Part shown: piece after piece, positions 33,748 through 43,717 of the stretch
Layout: each line of letters begins with the position of its first letter
Numbering within the stretch: the first letter of the stretch is position 1
Origin: an uncultured Bacteroides sp.
GTDB taxonomy: Bacteria > Bacteroidota > Bacteroidia > Bacteroidales > Bacteroidaceae
Direction: 5' to 3'
Assembly: GCF_963678425.1 (NCBI RefSeq)
Contig: NZ_OY782857.1
Location: forward strand, 407,001 to 471,000
DNA length: 64,000 nucleotides
Notes under the pieces: model-generated
Databases searched by the model: none
Told to the model about the DNA's origin: nothing
What the model saw: only the letters and a program-made list of their open reading frames with translations
Program-made: the position numbers and the translations under genes

Positions 33748-35088
33748 TTAATTTTCACCTTCTTCGGGAAGAATTTTATTCAAATAAAGGTATCCTACTA
33801 TTCCAGAAAGAATAGTTCCACATATGATACCTAGTTTAGCCTGATTAAGTAAGATCGGTTCTTTACCTCCAAAGGAAAGAGTGGCAATAAAGAGTGCAAC
33901 GGTAAAGCCAATGCCACCTAACATAGATACACCGGCTAAATTCTTCCAACACATACCTTCCGGCATATTAGCTATCTTAAGTTTTATGGTGAACCAGGTA
34001 AATGTGAATATTCCAATAAACTTTCCAAATAAGAGTCCCAAAGCGACGGCAAAAGTAACATCTCCCACAATCTCAGATCCTCCGCCAATAAGCACTATTC
34101 CTGCATTGGCAAAGGCAAATAGTGGCATAATAAAATAGTTCACCACTCCTTGCAAAGCATCTTCCATAGATTGCAAAGGTGAGATTACATGATCAGAAGC
34201 AGACTCAATGCATTTAAGTCTTTCTAATTGGTCCTGCTCTAAAATAATGCTATCCTTGTCCAAAACAGGGAATGAATTGATATTCTCACGAATACGTTCA
34301 ATATATCTGCCAATTTTAATATGTGGTTTAGCAGGAATTGTGAATGCTACCAATACGCCCGCAACAGTACTATGTACTCCTGACTGAAGGAATAAATACC
34401 AGACAGCTACACCAAAAAAATAATAAAACCCTTTATTTACTATATACAGCTTGTTGTTTGCAAAAAGCATAAATACAAGAATGGCTGCCGCAGCAAATAA
34501 ATAGCCAAGTTCTAAGTTTGTAGCATAAAAAAGAGCTATTACAATAATTCCACCAATATCATCTACCACTGCAAAAGCAGTCAGGAAAATCTTCAGGCTT
34601 AAAGGAACACGTTTGCCCAACAAACTTAACACACCCAAAGAAAAAGCAATATCCGTTGCCATAGGTGTGGCAATTCCATTACACCCGGGAGCCTCAGGGA
34701 CAATGAAGAAATAGATAATCACAGGAACAATCATTCCTCCACACGCTGCAATAATAGGCAATAACGCCTGGCGTACACTTGACAGTTCGCCAACTAATAC
34801 TTCTCTCTTTATTTCAAGACCGACTGAAAAAAAGAAAATTGCCATTAGCGCATCATTGATGAACGTCAATAACGTCATCGGTTCTCCATGATGGCTAAAC
34901 AGATTAAAGTCGCCAATCTGGAAAGATACGGGATAGTTCAGAATAGAGAGATATGCATTATTCAAAGGAGAGTTTGCCACAATCATAGCCATTACTGCTA
35001 CAGCCATAAGCACCATTCCACCGTTTACATGATGCTTAAGAAAACTTTGAAAAGAATAATCAAAATATTTTTTTTTAAAATTGTGCAT
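33748..35088 (-). CDS. nhaA: Na+/H+ antiporter NhaA
   Basis: From the ATG at 35088 the product is 446 residues, starting MHNFKKKYFDYSFQSFLKHH; the 24 residues that could be added upstream are not part of the usual family start. It has the NhaA sequence IFFFSVGLEIKREVLVGELS, MATDIAFSLGVLSLLG and FAVVDDIGGIIVIALFY, with the conserved Asp pair that exchanges Na+ and H+ (Asp-Asp in VVDDI). A C-terminal GGIGFTVALFIATLSFG follows. It is a plasma-membrane antiporter that lowers cytoplasmic Na+ and controls pH. It is convergent with the preceding operon. Confidence 0.92.
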   Translation of the reverse strand: MHNFKKKYFDYSFQSFLKHHVNGGMVLMAVAVMAMIVANSPLNNAYLSILNYPVSFQIGDFNLFSHHGEPMTLLTFINDALMAIFFFSVGLEIKREVLVGELSSVRQALLPIIAACGGMIVPVIIYFFIVPEAPGCNGIATPMATDIAFSLGVLSLLGKRVPLSLKIFLTAFAVVDDIGGIIVIALFYATNLELGYLFAAAAILVFMLFANNKLYIVNKGFYYFFGVAVWYLFLQSGVHSTVAGVLVAFTIPAKPHIKIGRYIERIRENINSFPVLDKDSIILEQDQLERLKCIESASDHVISPLQSMEDALQGVVNYFIMPLFAFANAGIVLIGGGSEIVGDVTFAVALGLLFGKFIGIFTFTWFTIKLKIANMPEGMCWKNLAGVSMLGGIGFTVALFIATLSFGGKEPILLNQAKLGIICGTILSGIVGYLYLNKILPEEGEN

Positions 35089-35471
35089 AGAGGCATTGTT
35101 TATAATAAGAGAATTGTCCCGATTTAACAAAGAATACCTATCAATAGTAAGTATGGACAAAAAGCTACTATCATTAAATGTAACAACTAAATCACATATA
35201 TTAGATTGCTCAAATGATTTAGTGGATAAATGCCTGCAAATTATATAAAAAACAGTAAAACTGCAAGCCAGTTAACAAAAAACATTACTGGGAACAACGT
35301 TCAAATGCCCTACACATTCTCATAGAGCACTATGCATAGTTGAAAGATATTTATACTCTATTAATAATAAACCGACAGAATATCTTTCATCGGCTCATTT
35401 GTAAGGGATTGGTCTAGAATAGAAAAGGCCGCCCTTTAATAGAGCAGCCTTTTACTATATATAATCAGAAA
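35089..35471. other. 383-bp gap between nhaA and secDF
   Basis: No gene is seen. A hairpin (TGAAAGATATT at 35340-35350 with AATATCTTTCA at 35378-35388) lies at the centre and the secDF terminator at 35423-35453. I found no clear -33/-7 pair for nhaA. Confidence 0.65.
35423..35453 (-). terminator. secDF terminator
   Basis: AAAAGGCCGC (35423-35432) pairs with GCAGCCTTTT (35444-35453), one wobble, just beyond the secDF stop on the minus strand. Confidence 0.75.
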
Positions 35472-38400
35472 TTACTTTTCTAATGCCTGCGCATGTTTCT
35501 TTGCTTCTTTTTGTTGAATCAAGAATGCAATTGGAGAAGCAACAAACAGTGAAGAAAGTGTTCCAACAACTACACCTAGGATCATAGCGAATGAGAAGCT
35601 ACGGATAGAATCAGCACCCAGGATAAAGATACATAACAGTACCAGCAATGTACACAACGAAGTATTAATAGTACGAGACAACGTTGTATTTAATGAATCG
35701 TTAAACAACTCGGTACGATCATGTTTCGGATACAAGTGGAAGAACTCACGTACACGGTCAAAGATTACGACCTTATCATTCATAGAATAACCAAGGGCCG
35801 TGAGGACCGCACCAATAAATGTCTGGTCAACTTCCATTGAGAATGGTAATATACCCCAAAGCAGAGAGTAAACGCCGACAATTATTATTGTATCACAGCA
35901 CAATGCAAGAACAGAACCCACACTATAAGATATATCTTTAAAGCGGAGTAAGATATAAAGTCCAATGCCGATCCATGCAAAGACTACAGACCAGATTGCT
36001 CCGACTTTAATATCTTCAGCAACACTTGGACCTACTTTTGCAGAACTGATAATACAACCTCCTGCTTTAACATCTGATGTTTTAAATGTATCAAATTTTG
36101 TTCCTGGAAGCAATACCTTATCTTTTAAGGCTTCATAAATCATTGTTTCAATATCAGTATCCACACTATTTCCATTTTCGGAAATTCTATAGTTGGTACT
36201 TAAGCGAACCTTCTTGCCATCTGTTCCAATAGCGATAACAGAAACAGTAGCATCTTTACCAAACTTATTAGCCATTAAAGATCTTACTTGCTCAGGCTCA
36301 ACTTGTTTTGAGAATTGAAGCACATAGTTACGTCCACCAGTAAAGTCAATACTGCTACTCAGACCACGAGTTGCAAGAGAGCCTAAACATACAACAAGGA
36401 TTATACCCAATATAGCGAATACCCTCTTGTTGGCCCCGACGAAGTCGAAATGTGTGTGAACAAGTAAATTCTTAGAGAATTTGGAAGAGAATGGTAAATT
36501 CAAAAGTTTATCTTTACTCATAAAGTGATCATAAACCACACGTGTCATAAACACAGAAGTAAAGAATGACATAAGGATACCAATAATCAACGTTGTAGCA
36601 AAACCTCTGATCGGCCCTGTACCAAAATAGAATAAGATGATACCAGTAAGGATAGATGTAAAGTGACCATCAAAGATTGCAGAAAAGGCATTTTTATATC
36701 CATCAGTTAATGCATTCTTTGTATTCTTGCCAGCTCTTAGTTCCTCCTTTGTACGTTCATAGATAAGTACATTCGCATCTACCGCAATACCCAGAGTCAA
36801 CACCATACCGGCAATACCCGAAAGAGTTAATGCTGCCTGGTAAGATGAAAGAATACCAAGTGTAAAGAACAAGTTGAATATTAACGCACCATTCGCAATC
36901 ATACCAGGGATGAATCCGTACATGAAACACATGAAGCACATCAATATAACAATTGCCACAGCGAAAGAAATAATACCGGCATTAATAGATTCCTGACCTA
37001 ATGAAGGTCCGATAATATCTTCCTGTACAATATGAGCAGGTGCAGGCATCTTACCTGACTTCAGCACATTTGCCAAGTCCTTTGATTCTTCAGGAGTAAA
37101 GTGGCCGGTGATTTCTGAATTACCACCAGAAATTTCGCCATTTACATTAGGTGCAGAATATACATAACCATCAAGCACAATTGCAATTGCTTTACCAATA
37201 TTCTGTTTGGTCATTAAAGCCCATCTTCTTGAACCTTCTGAATTCATAGACATACTTACAGCAGGTTTACCATATTGGTCAAACACATCTTTTGCATCAG
37301 TAACTACATCACCTTCCAAAGGAGCACGTCCGTTGCGTTCAGTAGATTTAATTGCATAAAGCTCAAATGTTTGTCCTTTTTTGTCTCCTTCAGCAGCTTT
37401 AACACCCCATTTCAGTCTTAAATCCTTAGGAAGTTCATCCATAACTTGCTTCATAGCCAAATAGCGGTTAATCAGTGCAGTATCTTTATGATTTGCATAA
37501 CCTACTATACATCCATAACCACTGGTATTCGGTTGGAAGATAGATAACAATGGATGTTCCTTTTTTGCTTTTGCCAGCTGATTAGTCCCTTTTTCTTCTT
37601 TTTGAACTGTTTTTCCTTTTAATGCAGCAAGAAGACTATCTTTCGCACTAACCTTAGCAGCAGCTAAAGCTGTGGTATCTTTCTTTGCAAGAGAATCGCC
37701 CTTAGCAGTAGTATCACTGACAGCGACTCCTTTTCCTTCAGCCAACATACGAATCTTGTTGTCGATAGAAGAGAAGTAAGGAACGATTTCTTTGGATTCA
37801 TAAGTTTCCCAGAATTCCAGATTGGCAGAACCCTGAAGCAATTTTCTAACACGTTCAGGTTCTTTGATACCAGGAAGTTCCACCATGATTCGTCCGATCT
37901 TATCAGGCAAAGTCTGGATATTTGGCTGTACTACACCAAAACGGTCAATACGTGTACTAAGAACGTTATAAGAGTTATTAATAGCAGCTTTCACTTCTTC
38001 TCTCAAGACCTTTTCAACTTCTGAATCAGAAGATTTCTGAGAGATCTTATCTTTTAATTGCTGTGTAGCAAATAATTCCGATAATCTTGCACCCGGTGCT
38101 AATCTGTGATACTCGTTAATAAATAGTGTGATAAAGTCAGTCTGACTTTTTTCGGAGAGCTTCTGGGCTGAAGCAACAGCTTTATTGAATGTTGCATCTT
38201 CCTTGTGGTCAGCTAATGATTTGATCACATCACCAACAGACACTTCAAGGATTACATTCATACCCCCTTTTAGGTCAAGCCCTAAACTAATCTCCATTTC
38301 ACGACATTGTTTGAGCGTATAATTGTGCAACCACACCTTTTCACTTGACAATGAGTCAATGTATTCCTGTTCTAACTTCGGATCTCCTTTTGCATACTCA

Positions 38401-38507
38401 GCCGCCTTATTCATATAATGGCGAGTAACAAAAGAGAAGGATAGATAGAACACACATACGAGTGTGAGCAATACCGCAAAAACTTTTACAAGTCCTTTGT
38501 TCTGCAT
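35472..38507 (-). CDS. secDF: Protein translocase SecDF (fused)
   Basis: The 1,011-residue protein joins SecD (residues 1 to about 640) and SecF. It starts with a membrane helix, followed by the SecD motif GLDLKGGMNVILEVSVGDV and a large periplasmic region. The membrane signature is LTLSGIAGMVLTLGIAVDANVLIYERTKEELR. The SecF half contains RGLSSSIDFTGGRNYVLQF and GAVLTALGYSMNDKVVIFDRVREFF. It uses the proton motive force to help exported proteins leave the Sec channel. An unusual feature is a charged, low-complexity insertion near residues 262-325, rich in Lys/Ala/Ser. A TATATTTG -7 box is at 38563. Confidence 0.95.
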   Translation of the reverse strand: MQNKGLVKVFAVLLTLVCVFYLSFSFVTRHYMNKAAEYAKGDPKLEQEYIDSLSSEKVWLHNYTLKQCREMEISLGLDLKGGMNVILEVSVGDVIKSLADHKEDATFNKAVASAQKLSEKSQTDFITLFINEYHRLAPGARLSELFATQQLKDKISQKSSDSEVEKVLREEVKAAINNSYNVLSTRIDRFGVVQPNIQTLPDKIGRIMVELPGIKEPERVRKLLQGSANLEFWETYESKEIVPYFSSIDNKIRMLAEGKGVAVSDTTAKGDSLAKKDTTALAAAKVSAKDSLLAALKGKTVQKEEKGTNQLAKAKKEHPLLSIFQPNTSGYGCIVGYANHKDTALINRYLAMKQVMDELPKDLRLKWGVKAAEGDKKGQTFELYAIKSTERNGRAPLEGDVVTDAKDVFDQYGKPAVSMSMNSEGSRRWALMTKQNIGKAIAIVLDGYVYSAPNVNGEISGGNSEITGHFTPEESKDLANVLKSGKMPAPAHIVQEDIIGPSLGQESINAGIISFAVAIVILMCFMCFMYGFIPGMIANGALIFNLFFTLGILSSYQAALTLSGIAGMVLTLGIAVDANVLIYERTKEELRAGKNTKNALTDGYKNAFSAIFDGHFTSILTGIILFYFGTGPIRGFATTLIIGILMSFFTSVFMTRVVYDHFMSKDKLLNLPFSSKFSKNLLVHTHFDFVGANKRVFAILGIILVVCLGSLATRGLSSSIDFTGGRNYVLQFSKQVEPEQVRSLMANKFGKDATVSVIAIGTDGKKVRLSTNYRISENGNSVDTDIETMIYEALKDKVLLPGTKFDTFKTSDVKAGGCIISSAKVGPSVAEDIKVGAIWSVVFAWIGIGLYILLRFKDISYSVGSVLALCCDTIIIVGVYSLLWGILPFSMEVDQTFIGAVLTALGYSMNDKVVIFDRVREFFHLYPKHDRTELFNDSLNTTLSRTINTSLCTLLVLLCIFILGADSIRSFSFAMILGVVVGTLSSLFVASPIAFLIQQKEAKKHAQALEK

Positions 38508-38562
38508 TTTACTTTTAAATTTATATTACTTACTTTAATTAATTTATACTGTATATAATGCG

Positions 38563-38570
38563 CAAATATA
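38563..38570 (-). promoter_or_regulatory. secDF -7 box (TATATTTG)
   Basis: TATATTTG on the minus strand, about 56 bases before the secDF start; the -33 element is weak. Confidence 0.5.
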
Positions 38571-38696
38571 GCTTTTTTTTCACTTTTATATATAAAGTAT
38601 AGCAAATATTTAAGCCTTGCCTTGCATTTTACACTGAATAAATATGTTTTATAACAGACTTTTAATGACAAACAATAAACTAGAGTCCCGAAAAAA

Positions 38697-40784
38697 TTAT
38701 TGAAGGCCTCTGTCTTTTAACATAGGTTCAAGTTTGGGCTCTGCACCACGGAACCTTTTGTACAATTCCATAGGCTCTTCACTTCCCCCTTTTTCAAGTA
38801 CATTTGTACGGAAAGCAGTAGCAGTTGCCTTATCAAAAAGTCCATGTTCCTTAAATGCCTCAAAAGCATCAGAATCCAGTACATTAGCCCATAAGTAACT
38901 GTAGTAACCGGCAGCATATTCACCAATAATATGATTAAAGTAAGTGCATCTATATCGAGGAGCAATCTCGGGAATCAGTCCGATCTTATCCATCGTCTTT
39001 TTCTCAAAATCAATTATATCCAATCCTTTTGCATCCTTCAGATTGTGTAATTCCATATCAAGAATGGCTGCAGCAAGAAGTTCTGTAGTCATAAATCCCT
39101 GATTGAAAAGCATCTGTTTATTTAATTTCTGAATCAGGGAATCCGGCATTACCTCACCTGTTTTATAATTTTTAGCATACATCTTCAGTACTTCAGGTTC
39201 TGTAGCCCAATGCTCCATTACCTGAGAAGGAAGTTCCACAAAGTCTCTGGCTACATTGGTACCGGACACACCAACATAATTACATTTACTTAGTAGCCCA
39301 TGAAGCGCGTGTCCGAATTCATGAAAAAGTGTTTGTACTTCATCCACTGTCAGTAATGAAGGAATCTCTCCGGCCGGTTTAGTAAAACTGGCAACATTAC
39401 AGATTACCGGACGAACAGCTCCACATTGATCTTTATAATTATTCATCCATGCACCTCCACGTTTTCCCGGACGTGGGAAATAGTCTAAATAAAGTAATCC
39501 CAAGTGGGAACCGTTACTATCCTTTACATCAAATGCTTTTACATCAGGATGATAAACCGGCATATTTTTCATTTCTGTCAATGTAATGCCATAGAGTTTA
39601 TTTGCCACAGCAAAAGCTCCTTCACGAACATTTTCCAGTTTAAAATAGGGCTTTAATTCATCTTCACTTAAGTTGTATTTTTCCTGACGTACTTTTTCTG
39701 AATAATACCACCAATCCCATGCGACAAGCTTCTCCCCCTTACCTTCTTTATCCATTATTTTCTGTAGCTCTGCAGCTTCCTTTTTTGCATTAACAATTGA
39801 ATAGCCCCATAGCTTATTAAGGAAATTCATTACCGTATCAGAGTTCTTAGCCATATTCTGATCGAGTACAAAGTTTGCATAATTGTCAAAGCCTAGCAAA
39901 TTTGCTTTCTCCAGACGAAGAGTAATTATCCTGGAAATAATTGCCTTGTTATCATTTTTATCTCCTTTGTTCGCTCTGTTGATATAAGCAGTGTAAACCT
40001 GTTCACGTAAATTCCGGTTATCGGCATATTGTAGGAAAGGCAAACGGCTGGAACTCTGCAACGTAAATACCCACTTGCCAGGTTTTCCATGTGCTTTTGC
40101 ATCTTCAGAAGCACTCTGTATAAACCATTCTGGCAATCCGGACAAATCTTTTTTATCGCTGACAACCAACTGATAAGCATTGGTTTCATTCAGAACATGA
40201 TTACTGAAATCTATACCCAGTATAGACAAGTCCTTATTGATCTGTCGCAAACGGGCTTGTTTTTGTGCATCCAAGGCTGCCCCCGAACGAATAAATTTTT
40301 TATAAATGCGGTCAAGCAGACGTTCCTGTTCACGGGTTAACTTTAAAAATTTCTTTTGTGCATAAACAGCATTTATTCTTTTAAAAAGTGCTTTGTTCAG
40401 ATATACATTATCGTTATGTTCTGATAATACCGGAGCCATTTTAATAGAAATAGCCGTTAGCGAATCGTTTGTTTCCGCTTCTGTTAAATTAAAGAATACT
40501 CCTTCTACCCGACGAAGAATCTCGCCACTATTATCAAACGTCACTATCGTATTCTTAAACGTAGGTTTCTCTTTATTTACAATAATAGCCTTAAGTTCGG
40601 ATTTCTGCTGACGAATGCCTTCCATAAAAGCGGGTTCATAATGTTCTATCTTTATCTGATCAAAAGGTGGAGCGTTGAACTGGGTTTTAAACTCCGTTAG
40701 GAAAGGGTTTCTTTCTGTATTACCAGCATATGAGTAGGTCATACTGCAAATAGATAAAATTAATGCTATTCTCTTCAGGTTCAT
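38697..40784 (-). CDS. M3-family metallopeptidase (peptidyl-dipeptidase/oligopeptidase)
   Basis: The 695-residue protein has a signal peptide (residues 1-20, ending SYAG) and the M3 catalytic motif LFHEFGHALHG near residues 484-494, with the zinc-binding HExxH histidines and the downstream glutamate. Length and sequence resemble the Dcp/OpdA group, which cleaves short peptides. The signal peptide points to a periplasmic location. It starts 30 bases after the EEP-family gene on the same strand, so it belongs to the operon that begins with the rhomboids. The exact specificity (Dcp-like versus OpdA-like) is not resolvable. Confidence 0.9.
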   Translation of the reverse strand: MNLKRIALILSICSMTYSYAGNTERNPFLTEFKTQFNAPPFDQIKIEHYEPAFMEGIRQQKSELKAIIVNKEKPTFKNTIVTFDNSGEILRRVEGVFFNLTEAETNDSLTAISIKMAPVLSEHNDNVYLNKALFKRINAVYAQKKFLKLTREQERLLDRIYKKFIRSGAALDAQKQARLRQINKDLSILGIDFSNHVLNETNAYQLVVSDKKDLSGLPEWFIQSASEDAKAHGKPGKWVFTLQSSSRLPFLQYADNRNLREQVYTAYINRANKGDKNDNKAIISRIITLRLEKANLLGFDNYANFVLDQNMAKNSDTVMNFLNKLWGYSIVNAKKEAAELQKIMDKEGKGEKLVAWDWWYYSEKVRQEKYNLSEDELKPYFKLENVREGAFAVANKLYGITLTEMKNMPVYHPDVKAFDVKDSNGSHLGLLYLDYFPRPGKRGGAWMNNYKDQCGAVRPVICNVASFTKPAGEIPSLLTVDEVQTLFHEFGHALHGLLSKCNYVGVSGTNVARDFVELPSQVMEHWATEPEVLKMYAKNYKTGEVMPDSLIQKLNKQMLFNQGFMTTELLAAAILDMELHNLKDAKGLDIIDFEKKTMDKIGLIPEIAPRYRCTYFNHIIGEYAAGYYSYLWANVLDSDAFEAFKEHGLFDKATATAFRTNVLEKGGSEEPMELYKRFRGAEPKLEPMLKDRGLQ

Positions 40785-40814
40785 AACTAAATATATTATA
40801 GGGTAACAATAAAA

Positions 40815-41918
40815 TCACTTTTTCAAAGCAATATAGCACCAAATAGGATAATGGTCAGATTCTTTGATACTTTTATCAACAGTGCAATTATATGCTTTCA
40901 GATTTTTGCTAATTAAAATATTGTCTATTCTAAAATAAAACCTATGCTGATTATAAGAGATGCCTATCCCTCTTCCAGAAATGGTAAAAGCATCATTCAG
41001 ATTTTGAGCAATGACTCTGTGAGCATAAGAAATCGGAGTATCATTAAAATCTCCGCAAACAATAATTGACTGATGTTTGGAAGCAGCTATTTCTTTGCCA
41101 ACAGCATCGGCCTGCACTGCACGAATAGCAGAAGCCTCTGCAAACTTTCTGACCAGATGTTTTACACCTTTCTTAACTTTCCTTGCCTCGGGATCTTTAA
41201 TCATGTCCACGTATACATCTTTATCTTCTTTAGTCAGTTTATTGGATTCCAGGTGATTATTAACAAGCGTCACGGTATCCCTTCCCACTAGTAGTTCATA
41301 CATAGCCGAACCATTATAAATGCTTTCATATGGAATGCGGCGGGATGAGAGGATTGGAAACTTTGAATAACAGGCTAACCAGTTACCATTTCCATTAGCG
41401 CTCAGATTAGTTTTCACATGATACGGATAATTACTAAAAGCTCTGTTTATATCCGTTTCAGTGAGTAAAGACTTATCAGTAGAGAACTGAAACTCCTGCA
41501 GACAAATAATATCGGGATTCTTTTTTAGTATATATTCAATAATGGGATTATACTCTTCTTTTGTATGCTTTTTCAGTTTATTGAATCCCATCACATTATA
41601 AGAAAGTACTTTGACAGAATGAACCGGAATTTTATCCGTACGAAAATTAACAGGTACATATGTCCTGATCTGTCCCATGCATAGCAGAAAACCAAAAACA
41701 GGAATTAAAGCTAACCGAGGATAGGTAAATAACCAAAAAATCAGAAATCCGAAATTAATAAATAAAAAAATGGGGAATATAAGCCCGATGCATGATAAAA
41801 TGGGGTGTACAGTTGGATTGATAATCCAGGGACTATACGCAGAATACAACAGCAATACGATGAAGATTATATTCACTGCCAGTAATAAATAAATCAAAGC
41901 TTTTCTAAGGTGCTTCAT
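40815..41918 (-). CDS. Endonuclease/exonuclease/phosphatase-family membrane protein
   Basis: The 367-residue protein has three membrane helices in the first ~85 residues, then an EEP fold. VKVLSYNVMGFN supplies the metal-binding Asn, IICLQEF the catalytic Glu, IIVCGDFNDTP the Asp-Asn pair, and ESDHYPI the C-terminal Asp-His. This combination usually marks a membrane-anchored phosphatase or nuclease facing the periplasm. In Bacteroidales it is often annotated only at family level. The rhomboid gene ends 3 bases upstream. Substrate is unknown. Confidence 0.85.
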   Translation of the reverse strand: MKHLRKALIYLLLAVNIIFIVLLLYSAYSPWIINPTVHPILSCIGLIFPIFLFINFGFLIFWLFTYPRLALIPVFGFLLCMGQIRTYVPVNFRTDKIPVHSVKVLSYNVMGFNKLKKHTKEEYNPIIEYILKKNPDIICLQEFQFSTDKSLLTETDINRAFSNYPYHVKTNLSANGNGNWLACYSKFPILSSRRIPYESIYNGSAMYELLVGRDTVTLVNNHLESNKLTKEDKDVYVDMIKDPEARKVKKGVKHLVRKFAEASAIRAVQADAVGKEIAASKHQSIIVCGDFNDTPISYAHRVIAQNLNDAFTISGRGIGISYNQHRFYFRIDNILISKNLKAYNCTVDKSIKESDHYPIWCYIALKK

Positions 41919-41921
41919 TTG

Positions 41922-42827
41922 CTATCTTTTACTTGCATCAAACAGGCTTTTCTTCTCTTCAGTAGTCAAACTCTCATATCCGGATTTTTTTAGTTTATCC
42001 AGAATCCGGTCCACTTCATCATTCTGAGCTTTCTTTTGTGCGTTATAATCATAATCCTTGTTCCTCATATTATCGTTATAATGCACCGACATTTTTGGTT
42101 TCTTTCTTGTTTTAAGAGCATTACCGACGAATAAGGAAATAAGCCAGTCAAGTATCTTGTTTATCCAGGCTGTCACATCGTGTCCCTTCTTTAAACTTGC
42201 AGCGAACCACAATCCGGCAAGTGCCCCACCCAAATGAGCAATATGGCCACCTGCGTTTTCGGAAGTAATGAAAAGAAGGTCAGAAAGAATCATAAACAGA
42301 GCAATATATTTCAATCTTATCGATCCAAAAAGAAGCAGACGAACCTGATACTCTGGTTCCCGGTAAGCAGTGGCAACCACAATGGCAAGCACAGAAGCTG
42401 AAGCTCCCAACATATAAGAATGCTCTATCGAATCACTAAAAAACGGAAATAAATTAAAAGACAGCATATAAATAGCCGCTCCGAAAATGCCACCTAGAAT
42501 ATATAATCCACGTAAATGTTTGGCTGAGAAAAAGTAGAGGAAAAGCTGACCAAACCAATAAAGCCAAAGCATATTAAAAAGAATATGCAGAAAATCGGCA
42601 TGCATGAACATATACGTAAAAATACTCCATGGCTGATACATGAAGTTTGGCAAAGAAGCCGGCATCTCTGCATACAAAAGAATATTCGCACCACTGCGAT
42701 TAAACAATCTGAGAAAAACCAGCAACAAAGAAGTGAGAATAAACACCCCCCCATTAATATAAATAAGCTGGATATAAATATTTCCTCTCTTAAAATTTTC
42801 CTTTAAATCAGTAATAATATGTCCCAT
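41922..42827 (-). CDS. Rhomboid-family intramembrane serine protease
   Basis: The 301-residue protein has about six membrane helices and the rhomboid catalytic serine in MLGASASVLAIV (GxSx). The catalytic His is in GHIAHLGGALAGL. It carries the HxxxN-type FMHADFLHILFNMLWL motif of an earlier loop. The C-terminal ~90 residues are polar and charged (KTRKKPKMSVHYNDN). It cleaves membrane segments of substrates within the bilayer. It overlaps the other rhomboid gene by 20 bases and may act with it as a pair. Confidence 0.9.
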   Translation of the reverse strand: MGHIITDLKENFKRGNIYIQLIYINGGVFILTSLLLVFLRLFNRSGANILLYAEMPASLPNFMYQPWSIFTYMFMHADFLHILFNMLWLYWFGQLFLYFFSAKHLRGLYILGGIFGAAIYMLSFNLFPFFSDSIEHSYMLGASASVLAIVVATAYREPEYQVRLLLFGSIRLKYIALFMILSDLLFITSENAGGHIAHLGGALAGLWFAASLKKGHDVTAWINKILDWLISLFVGNALKTRKKPKMSVHYNDNMRNKDYDYNAQKKAQNDEVDRILDKLKKSGYESLTTEEKKSLFDASKR

Positions 42828-43494
42828 TGTTGCCTTTATTTTTCTTCTTTCTCCAATACATTATCAGTATAAAGCCAAAAACCATACCACCTAAATGAGC
42901 GAAATGGGCCACATTATCTGCCGGACTATTTGCTATTCCTTCCATTAGCTCAACCACAGCATATCCTGCAACAAAATACTTCGCTTTAATAGGGAATGGG
43001 AAAGGTATAATAAACATCTTCTCATTCGGAAACAACATCCCAAATGCCAGAAGAATAGCATAAACGGCTCCCGAAGCTCCAACGGTTGGCGCCATCATAT
43101 TCAGGTACTGCTGCATTGAAATAACAAGTCCTTCAGGAGTTTTCACCGAAGTATTAGCAGAGAGCTCAATTATGTAATGAATGTACTGAACCAATTCCTG
43201 AACAAGTCCGGCACCAATACCACAAGCAATATAATAAAAAAGGAAACGTTTTGGTCCCCAGATCTGTTCCAAAATGCGTCCAAACATCCATACGGCAAAC
43301 ATATTAAAAAACAGATGCGTGAACCCTGCATGCATAAACATATAAGAGATTAACTGAGCAGGATTGAAGTTCTCAGACATAAAAAAATGCAAACCAAGAT
43401 AATCAGATAATTCAAATCCATATTTGGTTGCAACAGCTCCTCCTAAAAAGAACAATACGTTTATTATTATCAGGTTTTTGGTTACTGGTGGCAT
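42808..43494 (-). CDS. Rhomboid-family intramembrane serine protease
   Basis: The 228-residue protein is a second, smaller rhomboid. Helix motifs are MFMHAGFTHLFFNMFAVWMFG (loop L1 region). The catalytic Ser is in VGASGAVYAILLAFG and the catalytic His in VAHFAHLGGMVFGF. It is close to the minimal rhomboid size. Its stop codon overlaps the start of the following rhomboid, so they are translated together. It is preceded on the minus strand by TACTTTTG (43541-43548), a -7 box, so it is probably the first gene of the rhomboid-rhomboid-EEP-M3 operon. Confidence 0.9.
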   Translation of the reverse strand: MPPVTKNLIIINVLFFLGGAVATKYGFELSDYLGLHFFMSENFNPAQLISYMFMHAGFTHLFFNMFAVWMFGRILEQIWGPKRFLFYYIACGIGAGLVQELVQYIHYIIELSANTSVKTPEGLVISMQQYLNMMAPTVGASGAVYAILLAFGMLFPNEKMFIIPFPFPIKAKYFVAGYAVVELMEGIANSPADNVAHFAHLGGMVFGFILIMYWRKKKNKGNNGTYYY

Positions 43495-43540
43495 ATATTA
43501 TACATTAAGTTATAAGTCTGTTACAGGCACATTGTCAATA

Positions 43541-43548
43541 CAAAAGTA
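43541..43548 (-). promoter_or_regulatory. -7 box of the rhomboid operon
   Basis: TACTTTTG on the minus strand, 47 bases before the first rhomboid start. Confidence 0.5.
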
Positions 43549-43630
43549 GTAAATATTTCTGTTTTAGAGCATAAAACCCGTATTCTATTACATTTTTTTC
43601 ATTTTACGTCGTATTTTTTTAAGTTTTATA

Positions 43631-43661
43631 TTTGATATATTATTTTGTTAGTCTATATTTG
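43631..43661 (+). promoter_or_regulatory. HU promoter, -33/-7 consensus
   Basis: TTTG (43631-43634), exactly 19 bases, TATATTTG (43654-43661), 56 bases before the HU start codon. Confidence 0.82.
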
Positions 43662-43717
43662 TGAGGATTTTAGATTTATCTATTAAGTCACATATATTAA
43701 TTAATCATTTACGAATT

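Noticed and set aside
33503..33834. Two plus-strand frames of 60-69 codons
   Set aside because: They run over the GTAC hairpins and overlap the end of nhaA; the translations are low complexity and lack family features.
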